Source of the DNA: Parvularculaceae bacterium
Lineage (GTDB): Bacteria; Pseudomonadota; Alphaproteobacteria; Caulobacterales; Parvularculaceae
Direction of reading: 5' to 3'
Assembly: GCA_021776475.1 (NCBI GenBank)
Contig: JAJFFV010000005.1
Span: 1,426,001 to 1,490,000, forward strand
DNA: 64,000 nt
The position numbers and the translations under genes were made by a program. Below the pieces are notes generated by a model that searched no databases, was not told the origin of the DNA, and worked only from the letters and a program-made list of their open reading frames with translations. Shown here one piece after another: positions 43,383 through 52,656 of the stretch. Every line of letters starts with the position of its first letter. The stretch's first letter is position 1.

Positions 43383-44801
43383 ATGCGCCCTATACTATCA
43401 GCCGCCATTTCGTTTTCGGTCTTCGCCGCTGTTCTATCCGGCGTTGCCCTGGCTGAGGACAGCGCCTCTGAAGCTGATCAAGCCAAAGCGCTCGAGATCT
43501 ATCGCAGCATCATTGGAATGCGTACTGCAGCCGGGCAGGGGAAGGTGCCGGAAATGGCAGCGTTCCTGGCGCGCGAACTAAAGGCGGCCGGATTTCCTGA
43601 TGAGGACATTCACATCCTCCCTTCCGGCGAAGCAGCCTCTCTCGTCGTCAGATATCGCGGCGACGGTTCGGCAAAGGCGAAGCCAATCCTGTTTCTTGGC
43701 CATATGGATGTTGTCGATGCCAACCGGGAAGACTGGGAACTTGATCCGTTCACCCTCACCGAAAAGGATGGATATTTTTTTGGTCGAGGCACCACTGACA
43801 ACAAATACGGCATTATGAATTTAACGCAGACCTTCATCCGGTTGAAGCACCAAGGCTTCGTGCCGACAAGAGATCTGGTGCTCGCATTTTCGGGTGATGA
43901 AGAAACCGGTATGGTGACGACAAGAATGCTGGCCTACGACCGTAAAGATCTAACCGACGCAGAATTCGCGCTTAATTCGGATGCTGGTGGCGGCTCTTTG
44001 ACGAAGGACGGGCGGGCGCTTGGCTACGGCGTGCAGGCAGCTGAAAAAATCTACGCAACTTTTCATGTGACCACGCGCAACGCCGGCGGCCATTCATCAC
44101 GCCCGCGACCTGACAATGCGATCTATGAGCTGGCCGATGCTTTGAAAGCAATCCAGGGATACGAATTTCCTGTGATGTCGAATTCAATCACCCTGGCGTC
44201 GTTTGCAAGCCTTGGCCCCTCCATTGGAGGTGATCTTGGCAAAGCAATGCAGGATTTTGCAAACAACCCCAAAAACAGGAAAGCAGCCCGGCGCATCGCG
44301 CAGGAGGCGTCTATGGTCGGGACAATCCGGACCACCTGCATAGCGACAATGCTGTCAGCAGGGCATGCCGAGAACGCTCTGCCGCAAAGCGCAACCGCGA
44401 CCGTCAATTGCCGGATATTTCCAGGTAGTTCGGTTGCCGCGGTCGAGGCCAAACTGACCGACGTGATCGACAATGAGGCGATTGAAATTGAAGTGCAGGG
44501 CGAGCCCACAGAAAGCCCGGCAAGCGAAATGCGCGCGGACGTTACGGCCGCGCTCTCAAAAGCGGTTCATGCAAGATACCCGGATTTGTCGATTGGCGCT
44601 TACATGGAATCGGGCGGCACGGACGGCATGCACTTTCGTAATGCTGGTGTCCCAACCCTGGCAATCTCCGGCATCTTCATGAATGAAGCTGATATGTTCG
44701 CACACGGACTAAATGAGCGGGTGCCGGTTTCTTCATTTTATGCAGGGCTCGATCACTGGATGATCATCATGAAGGAGCTGGCGGGGCCGGCGGCAGAGTG
44801 A
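43383..44801 (+). CDS. secreted M20 family metallopeptidase
   Basis: The 472-residue protein has a Sec signal peptide (MRPILSAAISFSVFAAVLSG, cleavage after VALA). The catalytic motifs of M20 dizinc peptidases are complete: LFLGHMDVVDA, GRGTTDNKYGIMNL, FSGDEETGMV and NSDAGGG, plus the late GGTDGMHFRNAGVP and FAHGLNER. The dimerisation lid lies between. It is likely a periplasmic exo- or dipeptidase; the substrate is not predictable. The C-terminus is near a hairpin shared with the convergent HExxH gene. Confidence 0.93.
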   Translation: MRPILSAAISFSVFAAVLSGVALAEDSASEADQAKALEIYRSIIGMRTAAGQGKVPEMAAFLARELKAAGFPDEDIHILPSGEAASLVVRYRGDGSAKAKPILFLGHMDVVDANREDWELDPFTLTEKDGYFFGRGTTDNKYGIMNLTQTFIRLKHQGFVPTRDLVLAFSGDEETGMVTTRMLAYDRKDLTDAEFALNSDAGGGSLTKDGRALGYGVQAAEKIYATFHVTTRNAGGHSSRPRPDNAIYELADALKAIQGYEFPVMSNSITLASFASLGPSIGGDLGKAMQDFANNPKNRKAARRIAQEASMVGTIRTTCIATMLSAGHAENALPQSATATVNCRIFPGSSVAAVEAKLTDVIDNEAIEIEVQGEPTESPASEMRADVTAALSKAVHARYPDLSIGAYMESGGTDGMHFRNAGVPTLAISGIFMNEADMFAHGLNERVPVSSFYAGLDHWMIIMKELAGPAAE

Positions 44802-44813
44802 GCCGTCAAGCTG

Positions 44814-44829
44814 ACCGGGGGGACCCGGT
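44814..44829. terminator. short hairpin between convergent genes
   Basis: ACCGGG (44814-44819) and CCCGGT (44824-44829) with a four-base loop lie between the stops of the M20 peptidase and the leftward HExxH gene. The downstream T's are interrupted, so it is a weak terminator at most. Confidence 0.35.
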
Positions 44830-44837
44830 ACTGGTTT

Positions 44838-45593
44838 CTAGGAGCCGGCGCTTCGATAGAAATCGTCAATAGCCTGTAGAATGTCAGGAGGTGCTTGGTA
44901 TGCCGGTGACAAGATCGTTGCAGATACTGTTTCGGCCAGCGCCTCTTGGGTGCTGAATAAACTATATTTTGTCGGCAGGCCAAGATCGTGGACAATATCC
45001 ACATTGACTCGATCTGTACTTAATTTATACGTGTCAAGATTGATTTTCTGTTGGTACAGCTTGTACTGCGCCTTGCTGATCCTGGTCTCGAAGGTGAGAT
45101 ACAAGACGTGATCGGGGTTGAGAGTGGGGGCTGTTGTATCTTTTTCTGGTAATGAGCGAAACTCGGCAAGATGCACCATTTCATGAACAAAAAACCAAAG
45201 GCTGTAATTGCCGCCGTCGTAGCCTACCGATTCATGGGTAACATCATAAGCTTTGAAGAACATATCGGTTAAGATGAGATAGGTTTCTCCGGTTGAAGTA
45301 TCTCGCTTGGCGAAGCCTATAGATCGCTTTGCAACGTCCACCCGGACAATCTTAATCGGCCCGAGAGCATTTTCGTGGCTCGCCAGTAGCACCAGCTCTG
45401 GAGCAATTGTGCGAAGCGTCTCAAAATATTTCTCAACTTTTTGTTTTTCATCCGCCGTCCACAATTTTGTTGTTTGAGCGTTGCCCTCTAGTGTTATCGA
45501 GGCATTGTCGAGAAAACGATAGAGCTCATCGGCTCCGGCGTCGGTTAAGAACACGACCGTTAGTGACAAAATAGCAAATAGAACTTTTAGCAT
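44838..45593 (-). CDS. exported HExxH protein, possible zinc metallopeptidase
   Basis: The 251-residue protein has a signal peptide (MLKVLFAILSLTVVFLTDAG, cleavage near DAGA). The motif HEMVH at residues 137-141 (WFFVHEMVHLAEFRSL) with Glu138 resembles the zincin HExxH, and a downstream TQEALAETVSA (Glu217/Glu221) could supply a third ligand as in gluzincins. Otherwise it matches no family I recognise. The hydrophobic residues before HExxH are typical of zincins. It is exported, monocistronic and convergent with the M20 peptidase. The motif is visible; the activity is inferred. Confidence 0.7.
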   Translation of the reverse strand: MLKVLFAILSLTVVFLTDAGADELYRFLDNASITLEGNAQTTKLWTADEKQKVEKYFETLRTIAPELVLLASHENALGPIKIVRVDVAKRSIGFAKRDTSTGETYLILTDMFFKAYDVTHESVGYDGGNYSLWFFVHEMVHLAEFRSLPEKDTTAPTLNPDHVLYLTFETRISKAQYKLYQQKINLDTYKLSTDRVNVDIVHDLGLPTKYSLFSTQEALAETVSATILSPAYQAPPDILQAIDDFYRSAGS

Positions 45594-45690
45594 AACAGCC
45601 CCGAATCTTTCTCACCTTATGAGTGAAAAGAGCTTAAGACAATCTGGTCGTTGTTAGATGAGAGCCGTACTGGTCGACACAAACCAGTCC

Positions 45691-45719
45691 TTGACCATAT
45701 AAAGAAATCTTTATATCTC
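45691..45719 (+). promoter_or_regulatory. promoter of the ArsR-methyltransferase / metF / metH operon
   Basis: TTGACC at 45691-45696 followed by a 17-base spacer and TATCTC at 45714-45719 (TATATC, two bases upstream, is an alternative) forms a plausible sigma70-type promoter ahead of the ArsR-methyltransferase start at 45733. The spacer is the palindromic operator. Confidence 0.6.
45697..45716. promoter_or_regulatory. palindromic operator between -35 and -10
   Basis: ATATAAAG at 45697-45704 and CTTTATAT at 45709-45716 are perfect 8-base inverted arms around AAAT. ArsR proteins bind such palindromes as dimers, and this one occupies the core promoter spacer of the gene encoding an ArsR-methyltransferase fusion. 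Autorepression is therefore likely; the site resembles those described for SahR-type regulators of the SAM cycle, though I cite that from memory. Confidence 0.75.
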
Positions 45720-45732
45720 TATATTTAGAGAA

Positions 45733-46740
45733 ATGACAAAAACCACTCTAGATCATACTTTACGCGTTTTCCGTGCTGTCGGGGAAGAAACCCGGCTGCG
45801 GATCATGGTGCTGCTGTCGCGTGGCGAGCTGACGGTAACCGAGTTGACGCAGATCCTTGGTCAGAGCCAGCCACGGGTGAGCCGTCATATCAAGATCCTG
45901 GCCGATGCTGGGGTTGTCGAGCGCTATCCGGAAGGCGCCTGGGTGTTCTACCGGTTGCGAGAAGGTCCGGCCGATGTTCCAGCGCTGAGCGATACACTCA
46001 CGGTTCTGAAACAGTTGCCTGACCTGATCTTGGCCCGTGACACTGAGCGTCTTGAACAGGTGCGCCGTGCCCGATCCGAAATAGCGACCACTTATTTTCA
46101 GGAAAATGCCGCCGAGTGGGATACTTTGCGCCGATTGCATTTGCCAGAATCTGATGTTGAACAGGCGATGCGAGACATCATCGGCGATGCGAAAGTAGAC
46201 AGTTTTGTCGATCTTGGTACCGGGACCGGTCGTATGTTGATTGTCTTCCGGGACCTCTATGCGCAAGGCCTGGGCTATGATCTCTCGCGCGAAATGCTAG
46301 CGGTGGCTCGGGCGGAACTGGAAGGGGCAGGGATTACTCATGCCCAGATCCGTCAGGGCGATCTGTTTACCCTGCCGTTGGAAAAACAGACAGCGGATAT
46401 CGTCTGCATTCATCAGGTTTTGCACTACCTTTCTGATCCAGCAACAGCCGTCAGCAGCGCGACGTCTGTATTGAAGCGCGGCGGGCGTATGTTAATCGTT
46501 GACTTTGCGTCGCATGAACTGGAATTCCTGCGGGACAACCACGCCCATCGTCGCCTCGGTTTTTCCGATGAGGAAGTCAAAGGCTGGGCTGGGCTGTGCG
46601 GCCTTGATCTGGTGCGCACTGAAACTCTGGCGCCGGGCAAGTCTGAAAAAGACAAGCTGACTGTCAAATTATGGCTGCTGAATAATCCGGTTAAGGAAAA
46701 AGCTGGTGCTGGCCGGAAGAAAGAAACGGCGCATGGCTGA
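45733..46740 (+). CDS. ArsR-family regulator fused to a SAM-dependent methyltransferase domain (SahR-like)
   Basis: The 335-residue protein has an ArsR winged HTH at about 8-90 (EETRLRIMVLLSRGELTVTE, then GQSQPRVSRHIKILADAGVV) and a class I methyltransferase at about 140-310, with motif I VDLGTGTGRMLI and HQVLHYLSDP. In alphaproteobacteria such fusions sit next to metF. The methyltransferase fold could serve as a sensor for S-adenosylhomocysteine or SAM rather than as an enzyme. It overlaps metF by eight bases, so it is the first gene of the operon, and the palindrome in its promoter suggests autoregulation. Ligand is inferred. Confidence 0.85.
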   Translation: MTKTTLDHTLRVFRAVGEETRLRIMVLLSRGELTVTELTQILGQSQPRVSRHIKILADAGVVERYPEGAWVFYRLREGPADVPALSDTLTVLKQLPDLILARDTERLEQVRRARSEIATTYFQENAAEWDTLRRLHLPESDVEQAMRDIIGDAKVDSFVDLGTGTGRMLIVFRDLYAQGLGYDLSREMLAVARAELEGAGITHAQIRQGDLFTLPLEKQTADIVCIHQVLHYLSDPATAVSSATSVLKRGGRMLIVDFASHELEFLRDNHAHRRLGFSDEEVKGWAGLCGLDLVRTETLAPGKSEKDKLTVKLWLLNNPVKEKAGAGRKKETAHG

Positions 46741-47608
46741 GCCCAGCAATCTCAATGTCAGTTTCGAGTTCTTCCCACCGAAATCTGAAAAAATGCAAAC
46801 CCAATTATGGCAGGCGGTCGAGCGCTTGGCGCCGTTACAGCCGTCGTTTGTTTCGGTCACCTACGGCGCGGGTGGCTCGACGCGGGGTCGTACCCATGAA
46901 ACTGTGAAGCGGATACTCCGGGATACCAGCCTGCAGGTAGCTGCGCACCTCACCTGCGTTGACGCTACCAAAGATGATGTCAACGCGGTGTTGGAAGACT
47001 ACTGGCAGGCGGGTGTGCGTCATATAGTAGCCTTGCGCGGTGATCCACCGGACGGCGTTGGTGCGAAATACACTCAAACCGAAAACGGCTATCGCAACGC
47101 CGCTGACTTAGCGACGGGCGCAAGGCGTCTGCATGATTTTGAAATCACAGTTGGCTGCTATCCGGAAAAACACCCTGAAAGCCCGGATTTTCAACTCGAT
47201 ATTGAACTTTTGAAACAAAAGATCGATGGCGGCGCCAGGCGCGCCGTCACGCAGTTCTTTTATGATAACAGCGTCTATTTTCGCTTCCTCGAAAAAGCCC
47301 GTGCCGCCGGGATTAGCGTGCCCATCGTGCCCGGCATTATGCCGGTGTTGAATTTCGCATCCCTGCAGAAAATGGCCCAAACATGTGGCACAACCATCCC
47401 ACAAAAGCTTTTGCGAATGTTCGAGAACCTCGACAATGACACGGAGACCAGACAAATGGTCGCAGCGACGCTCGCGGCCGAACAGTGTCTCGATCTTGCC
47501 AGCCAAGGCATCAACCATTTTCATTTTTATACTTTAAATCGCGCGGAGATGGCATTCGCCCTCTGCCATATGTTGGGCGTCAGGCCTGAAGAAAAGTCGG
47601 CAGACTGA
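46733..47608 (+). CDS. metF: methylenetetrahydrofolate reductase
   Basis: The 291-residue flavoprotein reduces 5,10-methylene-THF to 5-methyl-THF. It begins [20 protein letters not shown], with the ATG at 46733 eight bases inside the previous gene. FFPPKS is the family signature, followed by '[20 protein letters not shown]' and [15 protein letters not shown]-terminally '[20 protein letters not shown]' is conserved. The stop TGA overlaps the metH start (TGATG), so metF and metH are translationally coupled. Confidence 0.96.
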   Translation: MAEPSNLNVSFEFFPPKSEKMQTQLWQAVERLAPLQPSFVSVTYGAGGSTRGRTHETVKRILRDTSLQVAAHLTCVDATKDDVNAVLEDYWQAGVRHIVALRGDPPDGVGAKYTQTENGYRNAADLATGARRLHDFEITVGCYPEKHPESPDFQLDIELLKQKIDGGARRAVTQFFYDNSVYFRFLEKARAAGISVPIVPGIMPVLNFASLQKMAQTCGTTIPQKLLRMFENLDNDTETRQMVAATLAAEQCLDLASQGINHFHFYTLNRAEMAFALCHMLGVRPEEKSAD

Positions 47609-50253
47609 TGCGACAGCCCGTTTTCGTCAATATTGGGGAGCGCACCAATGTCACTGGCTCGGCCAAATTTCGCAAATTGATTCAGGCGGGAGACTACGAG
47701 GCCGGGCTTGCTGTTGCCCGTCAGCAGGTGGCAAACGGTGCGCAGATTATTGATATTAATATGGATGAGGGCATGCTTGACGGTGTCGAGGCGATGACGA
47801 CCTTTCTGCGCCTGATCGCCACTGAGCCCGATATCTGCCGTGTACCAATCATGATCGACTCATCAAAATGGGAAGTGATTGAAGCTGGTCTCAAGAACGT
47901 CCAGGGCAAGGCGGTCGTCAATTCGATCTCCCTGAAAGAAGGCGAGGCGCCTTTCATCGAGCAAGCCCGCAAGGTCAGGCGTTACGGCGCAGCGACGGTG
48001 GTGATGGCGTTCGATGAGGATGGGCAGGCCGATACCGCGGACAGAAAATTTGAAATCTGCCAGCGGTCATATAAGGTCCTGACGGAAAAAGTCGGTTTCC
48101 CACCACAGGACATTATCTTCGATCCAAATATCTTCGCTGTCGCAACCGGCATCGAAGAACACAATAACTATGCCGTGGATTTTATCGAGGCGACGCGGCG
48201 CATCCGCGACAACCTGCCGCATGTTCATGTTTCCGGCGGCGTTTCCAACATCTCGTTCTCGTTTCGCGGCAACGATACCGTGCGCGAAGCCATGCACTCG
48301 GTGTTCTTGTACCACGCGATCAAAGCCGGCATGACGATGGGCATCGTCAATGCCGGGCAGCTCGCGATTTATGACGAAATCCCGCTGAGCTTGCGCGCGC
48401 CTGTGGAAGACGTCATCCTCAACCGCAGGGAGGATGCCACCGATCGCCTTCTTGAAGTTGCTGAACAATATCGCGGCGTTGCCGGTAAAAAGCAGGAGGA
48501 AGATCTTTCCTGGCGTGATCAACCAGTCGAAAAGCGTCTGCAGCATGCCCTGGTCAAGGGTATCACAGAATATATTACCGAGGATACCGAAGAGGCACGC
48601 TTGAAACTCGGCCGCCCTCTGCACGTCATTGAAGGGCCGTTGATGGACGGGATGAACATCGTCGGGGACCTGTTCGGCGACGGCAAAATGTTCTTGCCCC
48701 AGGTCGTGAAATCTGCCCGCGTGATGAAAAAGTCTGTCGGGTATCTGACCCCTTTCATGGAACAAGAAAAACGCGAGCTTGGGCTTGAGCAGCAAAAAGC
48801 CAATGGCAAGATACTACTCGCCACGGTCAAGGGAGACGTACACGACATCGGCAAAAACATCGTTGGTGTCGTTCTTCAGTGTAACAACTATGAAGTGATT
48901 GATCTTGGCGTCATGGTCCCGGCGGAGCGGATACTGACGCAAGCGATCGCAAACGACGTGGATATCATCGGCCTTTCTGGCTTGATCACGCCAAGCCTAG
49001 AAGAAATGCAGCATGTCGCAGCAGAAATGAAACGGCAGGGGCATAGCAAACCGCTTCTGATCGGCGGTGCCACGACCTCTCGTACCCACACAGCTGTCAA
49101 AATTTCACCTAAATACGACAAGGGCGTCATTTATGTCCAGGATGCGAGCCGGGCGGTCGGCGTAGTAGGCACGTTGATCTCTGAAGACAGGCGCGAGGAC
49201 TACATCTCAAAAACCGCCGCTGACTATGATCGCGTGCGTGAAAATTATGCAAAAAAGCAGCAAAAAGATGACCGTGTGAAACTCACGGCCGCCCGCGCTA
49301 ATCCGGTGCCGATTGACTGGTCAAGCTATGTCCCGCCCAAACCGGCCTTCACCGGCGTTAAAACGTTTCGTGACTATGATCTTAAAACATTGGCCGAACA
49401 TATCGACTGGACGCCCTTCTTCGCATCGTGGGAGTTGCACGGCCGCTACCCGGCGATCCTGTCGGATAAAGTTGTCGGGGACGCCGCAACCAGTCTTTTC
49501 AAAGATGCGCAAGAGATGCTCGCCCGCATCGTCGAAGAAGACTGGTTTACGGCCCACGGCGTTGTCGGCTTCTGGCCGGCGCGTGCCGTCGGTGACGACA
49601 TCAGGCTTTATGAAGATGAGACCTGTACAGACGAACTCGCCACCTTCCATGGCCTGCGCCAGCAAATGAAAAAGCGTTCGGGTCAGCCGAATTTCTGCCT
49701 GTCAGATTTCGTCGCACCACACGATACCGGCAAAACCGATTACCTCGGCGCGTTTGCGGTGACCGCCGGCCATGGCGAGAATGACGCGGCAGAACGCTTT
49801 GAAAAAGACAGCGACAATTATTCAGCGATCATGGCGAAATCTCTCGCTGATCGTCTCGCAGAAGCTTTCGCTGAGCACCTCCATAAACGCGTTCGGCGCG
49901 AATTTTGGGGCTATGCTCCCAATGAGGCGCTCACAACAGAAGCGCTGATCGCCGAGAAATATCAGGGCATCCGCCCGGCACCCGGTTATCCAGCGCAGCC
50001 CGATCACACGGAAAAGAAAGCCTTGTTCGATCTTCTTGGCGCGCCTGAAAACGCCGGCATGGAACTCACCGAAAGTTATGCCATGCAACCCGGCGCATCG
50101 GTCTCGGGGCTCTATCTCAGCCACCCGCAATCGGTCTATTTTGGCGTTGGAAAAATTTCAAGAGACCAGATCGAGGACTATGCCGAGCGCAAGGGATTGT
50201 CGGTTGCAGTAACCGAAAGATGGCTGGCGCCAATCCTCGGCTACAGCCCGTGA
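47608..50253 (+). CDS. metH: cobalamin-dependent methionine synthase lacking the homocysteine-binding module
   Basis: The 881-residue protein begins at the folate-binding domain, [20 protein letters not shown], which in E. coli MetH follows the first ~350 residues (homocysteine domain). The B12-binding region has [14 protein letters not shown], where D-x-H-x-x-G falls at about 410-415. The C-terminal activation domain has [19 protein letters not shown] (near 789) and '[20 protein letters not shown]'. The length equals full MetH minus its homocysteine module. In related bacteria a separate homocysteine-domain gene lies between metF and metH; here the start overlaps the metF stop by one base, leaving no room. 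It must act with a partner elsewhere. Confidence 0.95.
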   Translation: MRQPVFVNIGERTNVTGSAKFRKLIQAGDYEAGLAVARQQVANGAQIIDINMDEGMLDGVEAMTTFLRLIATEPDICRVPIMIDSSKWEVIEAGLKNVQGKAVVNSISLKEGEAPFIEQARKVRRYGAATVVMAFDEDGQADTADRKFEICQRSYKVLTEKVGFPPQDIIFDPNIFAVATGIEEHNNYAVDFIEATRRIRDNLPHVHVSGGVSNISFSFRGNDTVREAMHSVFLYHAIKAGMTMGIVNAGQLAIYDEIPLSLRAPVEDVILNRREDATDRLLEVAEQYRGVAGKKQEEDLSWRDQPVEKRLQHALVKGITEYITEDTEEARLKLGRPLHVIEGPLMDGMNIVGDLFGDGKMFLPQVVKSARVMKKSVGYLTPFMEQEKRELGLEQQKANGKILLATVKGDVHDIGKNIVGVVLQCNNYEVIDLGVMVPAERILTQAIANDVDIIGLSGLITPSLEEMQHVAAEMKRQGHSKPLLIGGATTSRTHTAVKISPKYDKGVIYVQDASRAVGVVGTLISEDRREDYISKTAADYDRVRENYAKKQQKDDRVKLTAARANPVPIDWSSYVPPKPAFTGVKTFRDYDLKTLAEHIDWTPFFASWELHGRYPAILSDKVVGDAATSLFKDAQEMLARIVEEDWFTAHGVVGFWPARAVGDDIRLYEDETCTDELATFHGLRQQMKKRSGQPNFCLSDFVAPHDTGKTDYLGAFAVTAGHGENDAAERFEKDSDNYSAIMAKSLADRLAEAFAEHLHKRVRREFWGYAPNEALTTEALIAEKYQGIRPAPGYPAQPDHTEKKALFDLLGAPENAGMELTESYAMQPGASVSGLYLSHPQSVYFGVGKISRDQIEDYAERKGLSVAVTERWLAPILGYSP

Positions 50254-50255
50254 AC

Positions 50256-50345
50256 TCACATGCCGCCGGTGATCGCCAGGGCGGCCAGCATCACGATTGC
50301 CCCAAAGACGGCGCCTCCCAAAAGACAACTAAGCTCGGTGATCAT
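50256..50345 (-). CDS. candidate 29-residue membrane peptide
   Basis: A leftward frame from the ATG at 50345 encodes MITELSCLLGGAVFGAIVML plus a further nine residues, one hydrophobic segment with a Gly-rich pattern. GAGGGA lies six bases upstream of the ATG, a good ribosome-binding site. It is convergent with metH, with the stops three bases apart. The size and composition resemble known small membrane proteins. No family can be named at this length. Confidence 0.4.
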   Translation of the reverse strand: MITELSCLLGGAVFGAIVMLAALAITGGM

Positions 50346-50458
50346 TCCCGGTCCCTCAGCAAGATTTGATAGACTGATTCAACAGACCTACTGACCTAAT
50401 CAGGAAAGTATCGGGATGGAAATACGTGACATTATCGCGCGGGCGCATCCGTTGCGCT

Positions 50459-50485
50459 AACAGCAGCTAAGCTGTTGTATTATTT
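50459..50485 (+). terminator. weak stem-loop downstream of metH
   Basis: AACAGC (50459-50464) and GCTGTT (50471-50476) form a six-base stem with a six-base loop, followed by GTATTATTTT. It could be the operon terminator. The stem is short and the T's are interrupted. A 14-codon frame (50416-50460) precedes it; nothing shows that it is translated. Confidence 0.35.
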
Positions 50486-50633
50486 TGATGATAAAAATTT
50501 GCACCGGTGTGGAAAACCTGCCGCAGCCTTGTTTTAGCTGCCTCAGGCGACCCCACAAGAATGTTCTGCCGAACAGATTTACTGTCTTGAATCTTTCGCT
50601 AGCTCCGATCTCCCCACTTCGTTAAGGATGCGC

Positions 50634-51323
50634 ATGACATTATGGGAACGTATCCAGGTCTTTCTTGAGGCCGCAGGGGAGCGCACGCTGGGTGCCCTGA
50701 TGGAGGCCATGCGTGAGCGCCGAGAGCGGCGAGACGCAGCGATCTTCTCGATTGCCCTCATCGCCCTGTCAGCCAAAATGGCCAAAGCTGATGGTATTGT
50801 CACTGATGACGAGGTCGAGGCGTTCAGCGATTTCTTTACCTACCCGCCGGAAGAAGCCAGCAAGGTTCAAATGATTTATTCCCTGGCACAAGAGGACGTG
50901 GCCGGGTTTGACATGTATGCCCGCCAGGTCGGCGACCTGTTCCGCGACGAACCGGTTGTTCTCGAAGATGTGCTGGATTGCATGTTCTATGTCGCGCTTG
51001 CCGACGGGGTCTTGCACCCGAACGAGATGGATTTGCTGCGCCAAGCTGCAGCAGCGTTTCACCTAAGCAAGGCTGTCTGGCGTCGGGTCAAGGCGTCCCA
51101 TATTGGCGCCGACAAGGAAGACCCCTATGCCGTTCTTGGATTGCCAGATGATGTTTCCGAGGAGGAGTTGAAAAATGCCTTTCGCGGTCTGGTCAAGGAA
51201 AATCACCCTGACACATTGATTGCCCGCGGTGTCCCGGAAAATCTGGTTAAGATCTCCGAGCGCCGGATGGCGGCAATCAACGCGGCCTATGAAATGGTCA
51301 AAGCGGAGCGCGCCACAGACTAA
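50634..51323 (+). CDS. TerB-like and DnaJ-domain protein (DjlA-like)
   Basis: The 229-residue protein combines a helical TerB-like N-terminal region (about 40-140, with AKMAKADGIVTDDEVEAFSD and 'ALADGVLHPNEMDLLRQAAA') and a C-terminal J domain (about 160-229: DPYAVLGLPDDVSEEELKNA, with the HPD triad in KENHPDTL). It lacks the transmembrane segment of true DjlA, so it is probably cytosolic. J domains stimulate DnaK ATPase. The start at the ATG at 50634 has AAGG seven bases upstream; the first in-frame ATG at 50628 lies too close to it. Confidence 0.87.
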   Translation: MTLWERIQVFLEAAGERTLGALMEAMRERRERRDAAIFSIALIALSAKMAKADGIVTDDEVEAFSDFFTYPPEEASKVQMIYSLAQEDVAGFDMYARQVGDLFRDEPVVLEDVLDCMFYVALADGVLHPNEMDLLRQAAAAFHLSKAVWRRVKASHIGADKEDPYAVLGLPDDVSEEELKNAFRGLVKENHPDTLIARGVPENLVKISERRMAAINAAYEMVKAERATD

Positions 51324-51420
51324 CGGGGCCCGAGATGCTTGGCCGCTTGCCAAAGCGTAATCACGCGCGATGTCATAGGTACTGGATTGTTGGTGTATTA
51401 TTTGCTTATATCGAAGGGTC

Positions 51421-51642
51421 ATGAGTAACACGCCTGTACAAACACGCAGAACAGCCGATTCGCTTTTCCGGAAATCAGTGAGCGGTCTGACCGATATTTT
51501 CCTTTTTGTGATTATTCTTTGCTTCACTGGCGTGACCGTCATTGCGGTGGCCATCGCAGCGCCCCTGGCGCTGGGCATTTCCGCGATTATCGGCAACCGC
51601 CGCAACACCAGGCCAGGCTGGCGACCAGCCAAAGCCGGTTAG
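51421..51642 (+). CDS. small membrane protein
   Basis: The 73-residue protein has one long hydrophobic region (about 25-60: IFLFVIILCFTGVTVIAVAI then APLALGISAIIG) that could span once or form a hairpin, with Arg-rich ends. GAAGG lies upstream of the ATG. It has no recognisable family. It follows the TerB-J gene by 97 bases and precedes the DMT transporter by 60 bases, so it could share a transcript with either. Confidence 0.55.
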   Translation: MSNTPVQTRRTADSLFRKSVSGLTDIFLFVIILCFTGVTVIAVAIAAPLALGISAIIGNRRNTRPGWRPAKAG

Positions 51643-51702
51643 CGAACGCCTCAAAATCACCGAATTCTTGACTGGTCTCGCCTGGCGGACTGGCTTAGCT
51701 TT

Positions 51703-52653
51703 TTGTCAGCTGTAGATACCGAAAAGCGAAAGTCCCGCTCTTTGTCGTTCCGCGAATTGTTCATGCTTGTTTTGATGGCGCTCGTCTGGGGCGGTCATTT
51801 TGCAGTACTCAAGGCAAGCTTTGGCGGCGCCATCGATCCTATCTTTTATGCCGCTATGCGCATGACCATCGTAGCGATTATTCTCTCTCCTTTATTGCGC
51901 ATTCACAAAAACCAGATGCGCCGTATACTGATTGCTGGCATCTGTCTTGGCGGACTTAACTATGCCTTCATGTTCTCCGGGATCAGCTACACCAACGCGT
52001 CCGTTTCGGCTGTTACGATGCAGCTCTATGCGCCGATTGTTATGGTGTTCTCTGTGATCTTCCTGCAAGAAAGGGTCGGACTGCCGCGGATCCTAAGCTT
52101 CGCGCTGGCCTTTTTTGGTATTGTCATCATCTATTCTGCAAAAGAGACCGACGGCATGGGCAAGGCGCCGCTGTTTGGTATGATGCTTCTAATTGCGGCG
52201 GCGATAACAGAAGCGGTCGGCTCGGTTGTCATTAAAGGTATTCACGGGGTCAAACCGTTCCAGTTACTCGCCTGGTTTGCACTTGCCGGCAGTGTCGTTT
52301 TGTGGACCGCGACACTCCTGTTTGAAGTCAATCAGCTTGCGGCTCTGGACCGCGGCCGCATCTGGCGGTTCCTGCCGGCGTTGGTCTATTCCATCGTCTT
52401 TGCCTCGCTGTTTAGTCAGGCAACATACTACTGGTTGTTGTCGCGATTGCCGGTAAATCTTGTTGCCTGCTCGACCTTGCTGGTTGCGCTTTTTGCGGTT
52501 CTCTTCGGCGCCCTGTTCTTGTCAGAGCCGATCACCTGGCAACTGTTGCTCGGTGGGGCGCTGACACTCGGCGGCGTTGGCACTATCCTGGTGCGCACTG
52601 GCGGGCCCGAATCGGCGTCTGATACACCCGTGATCGCGAAGGAGCGTTGGTAA
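51703..52653 (+). CDS. DMT (EamA) family transporter
   Basis: The 316-residue protein has about ten membrane segments and two EamA-type halves: 'LMALVWGGHFAVLKASFGGA' begins the first, ITEAVGSVVIKGIHGVKPFQ the second. The typical SYTNASVSAVTMQLYAPIVM fold is present, and LLGGALTLGGVGTILVRTGG closes it. Such proteins export metabolites or amino acids. The start is a TTG at 51703; the first in-frame ATG is at the 21st residue, within the first membrane segment. The amidase follows immediately, three bases after the stop. Confidence 0.87.
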   Translation: MSAVDTEKRKSRSLSFRELFMLVLMALVWGGHFAVLKASFGGAIDPIFYAAMRMTIVAIILSPLLRIHKNQMRRILIAGICLGGLNYAFMFSGISYTNASVSAVTMQLYAPIVMVFSVIFLQERVGLPRILSFALAFFGIVIIYSAKETDGMGKAPLFGMMLLIAAAITEAVGSVVIKGIHGVKPFQLLAWFALAGSVVLWTATLLFEVNQLAALDRGRIWRFLPALVYSIVFASLFSQATYYWLLSRLPVNLVACSTLLVALFAVLFGALFLSEPITWQLLLGGALTLGGVGTILVRTGGPESASDTPVIAKERW

Positions 52654-52656
52654 AGA

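Noticed and set aside
48067-48795. 242-codon minus-strand open frame
   Set aside because: It lies wholly inside metH and has no family signature.
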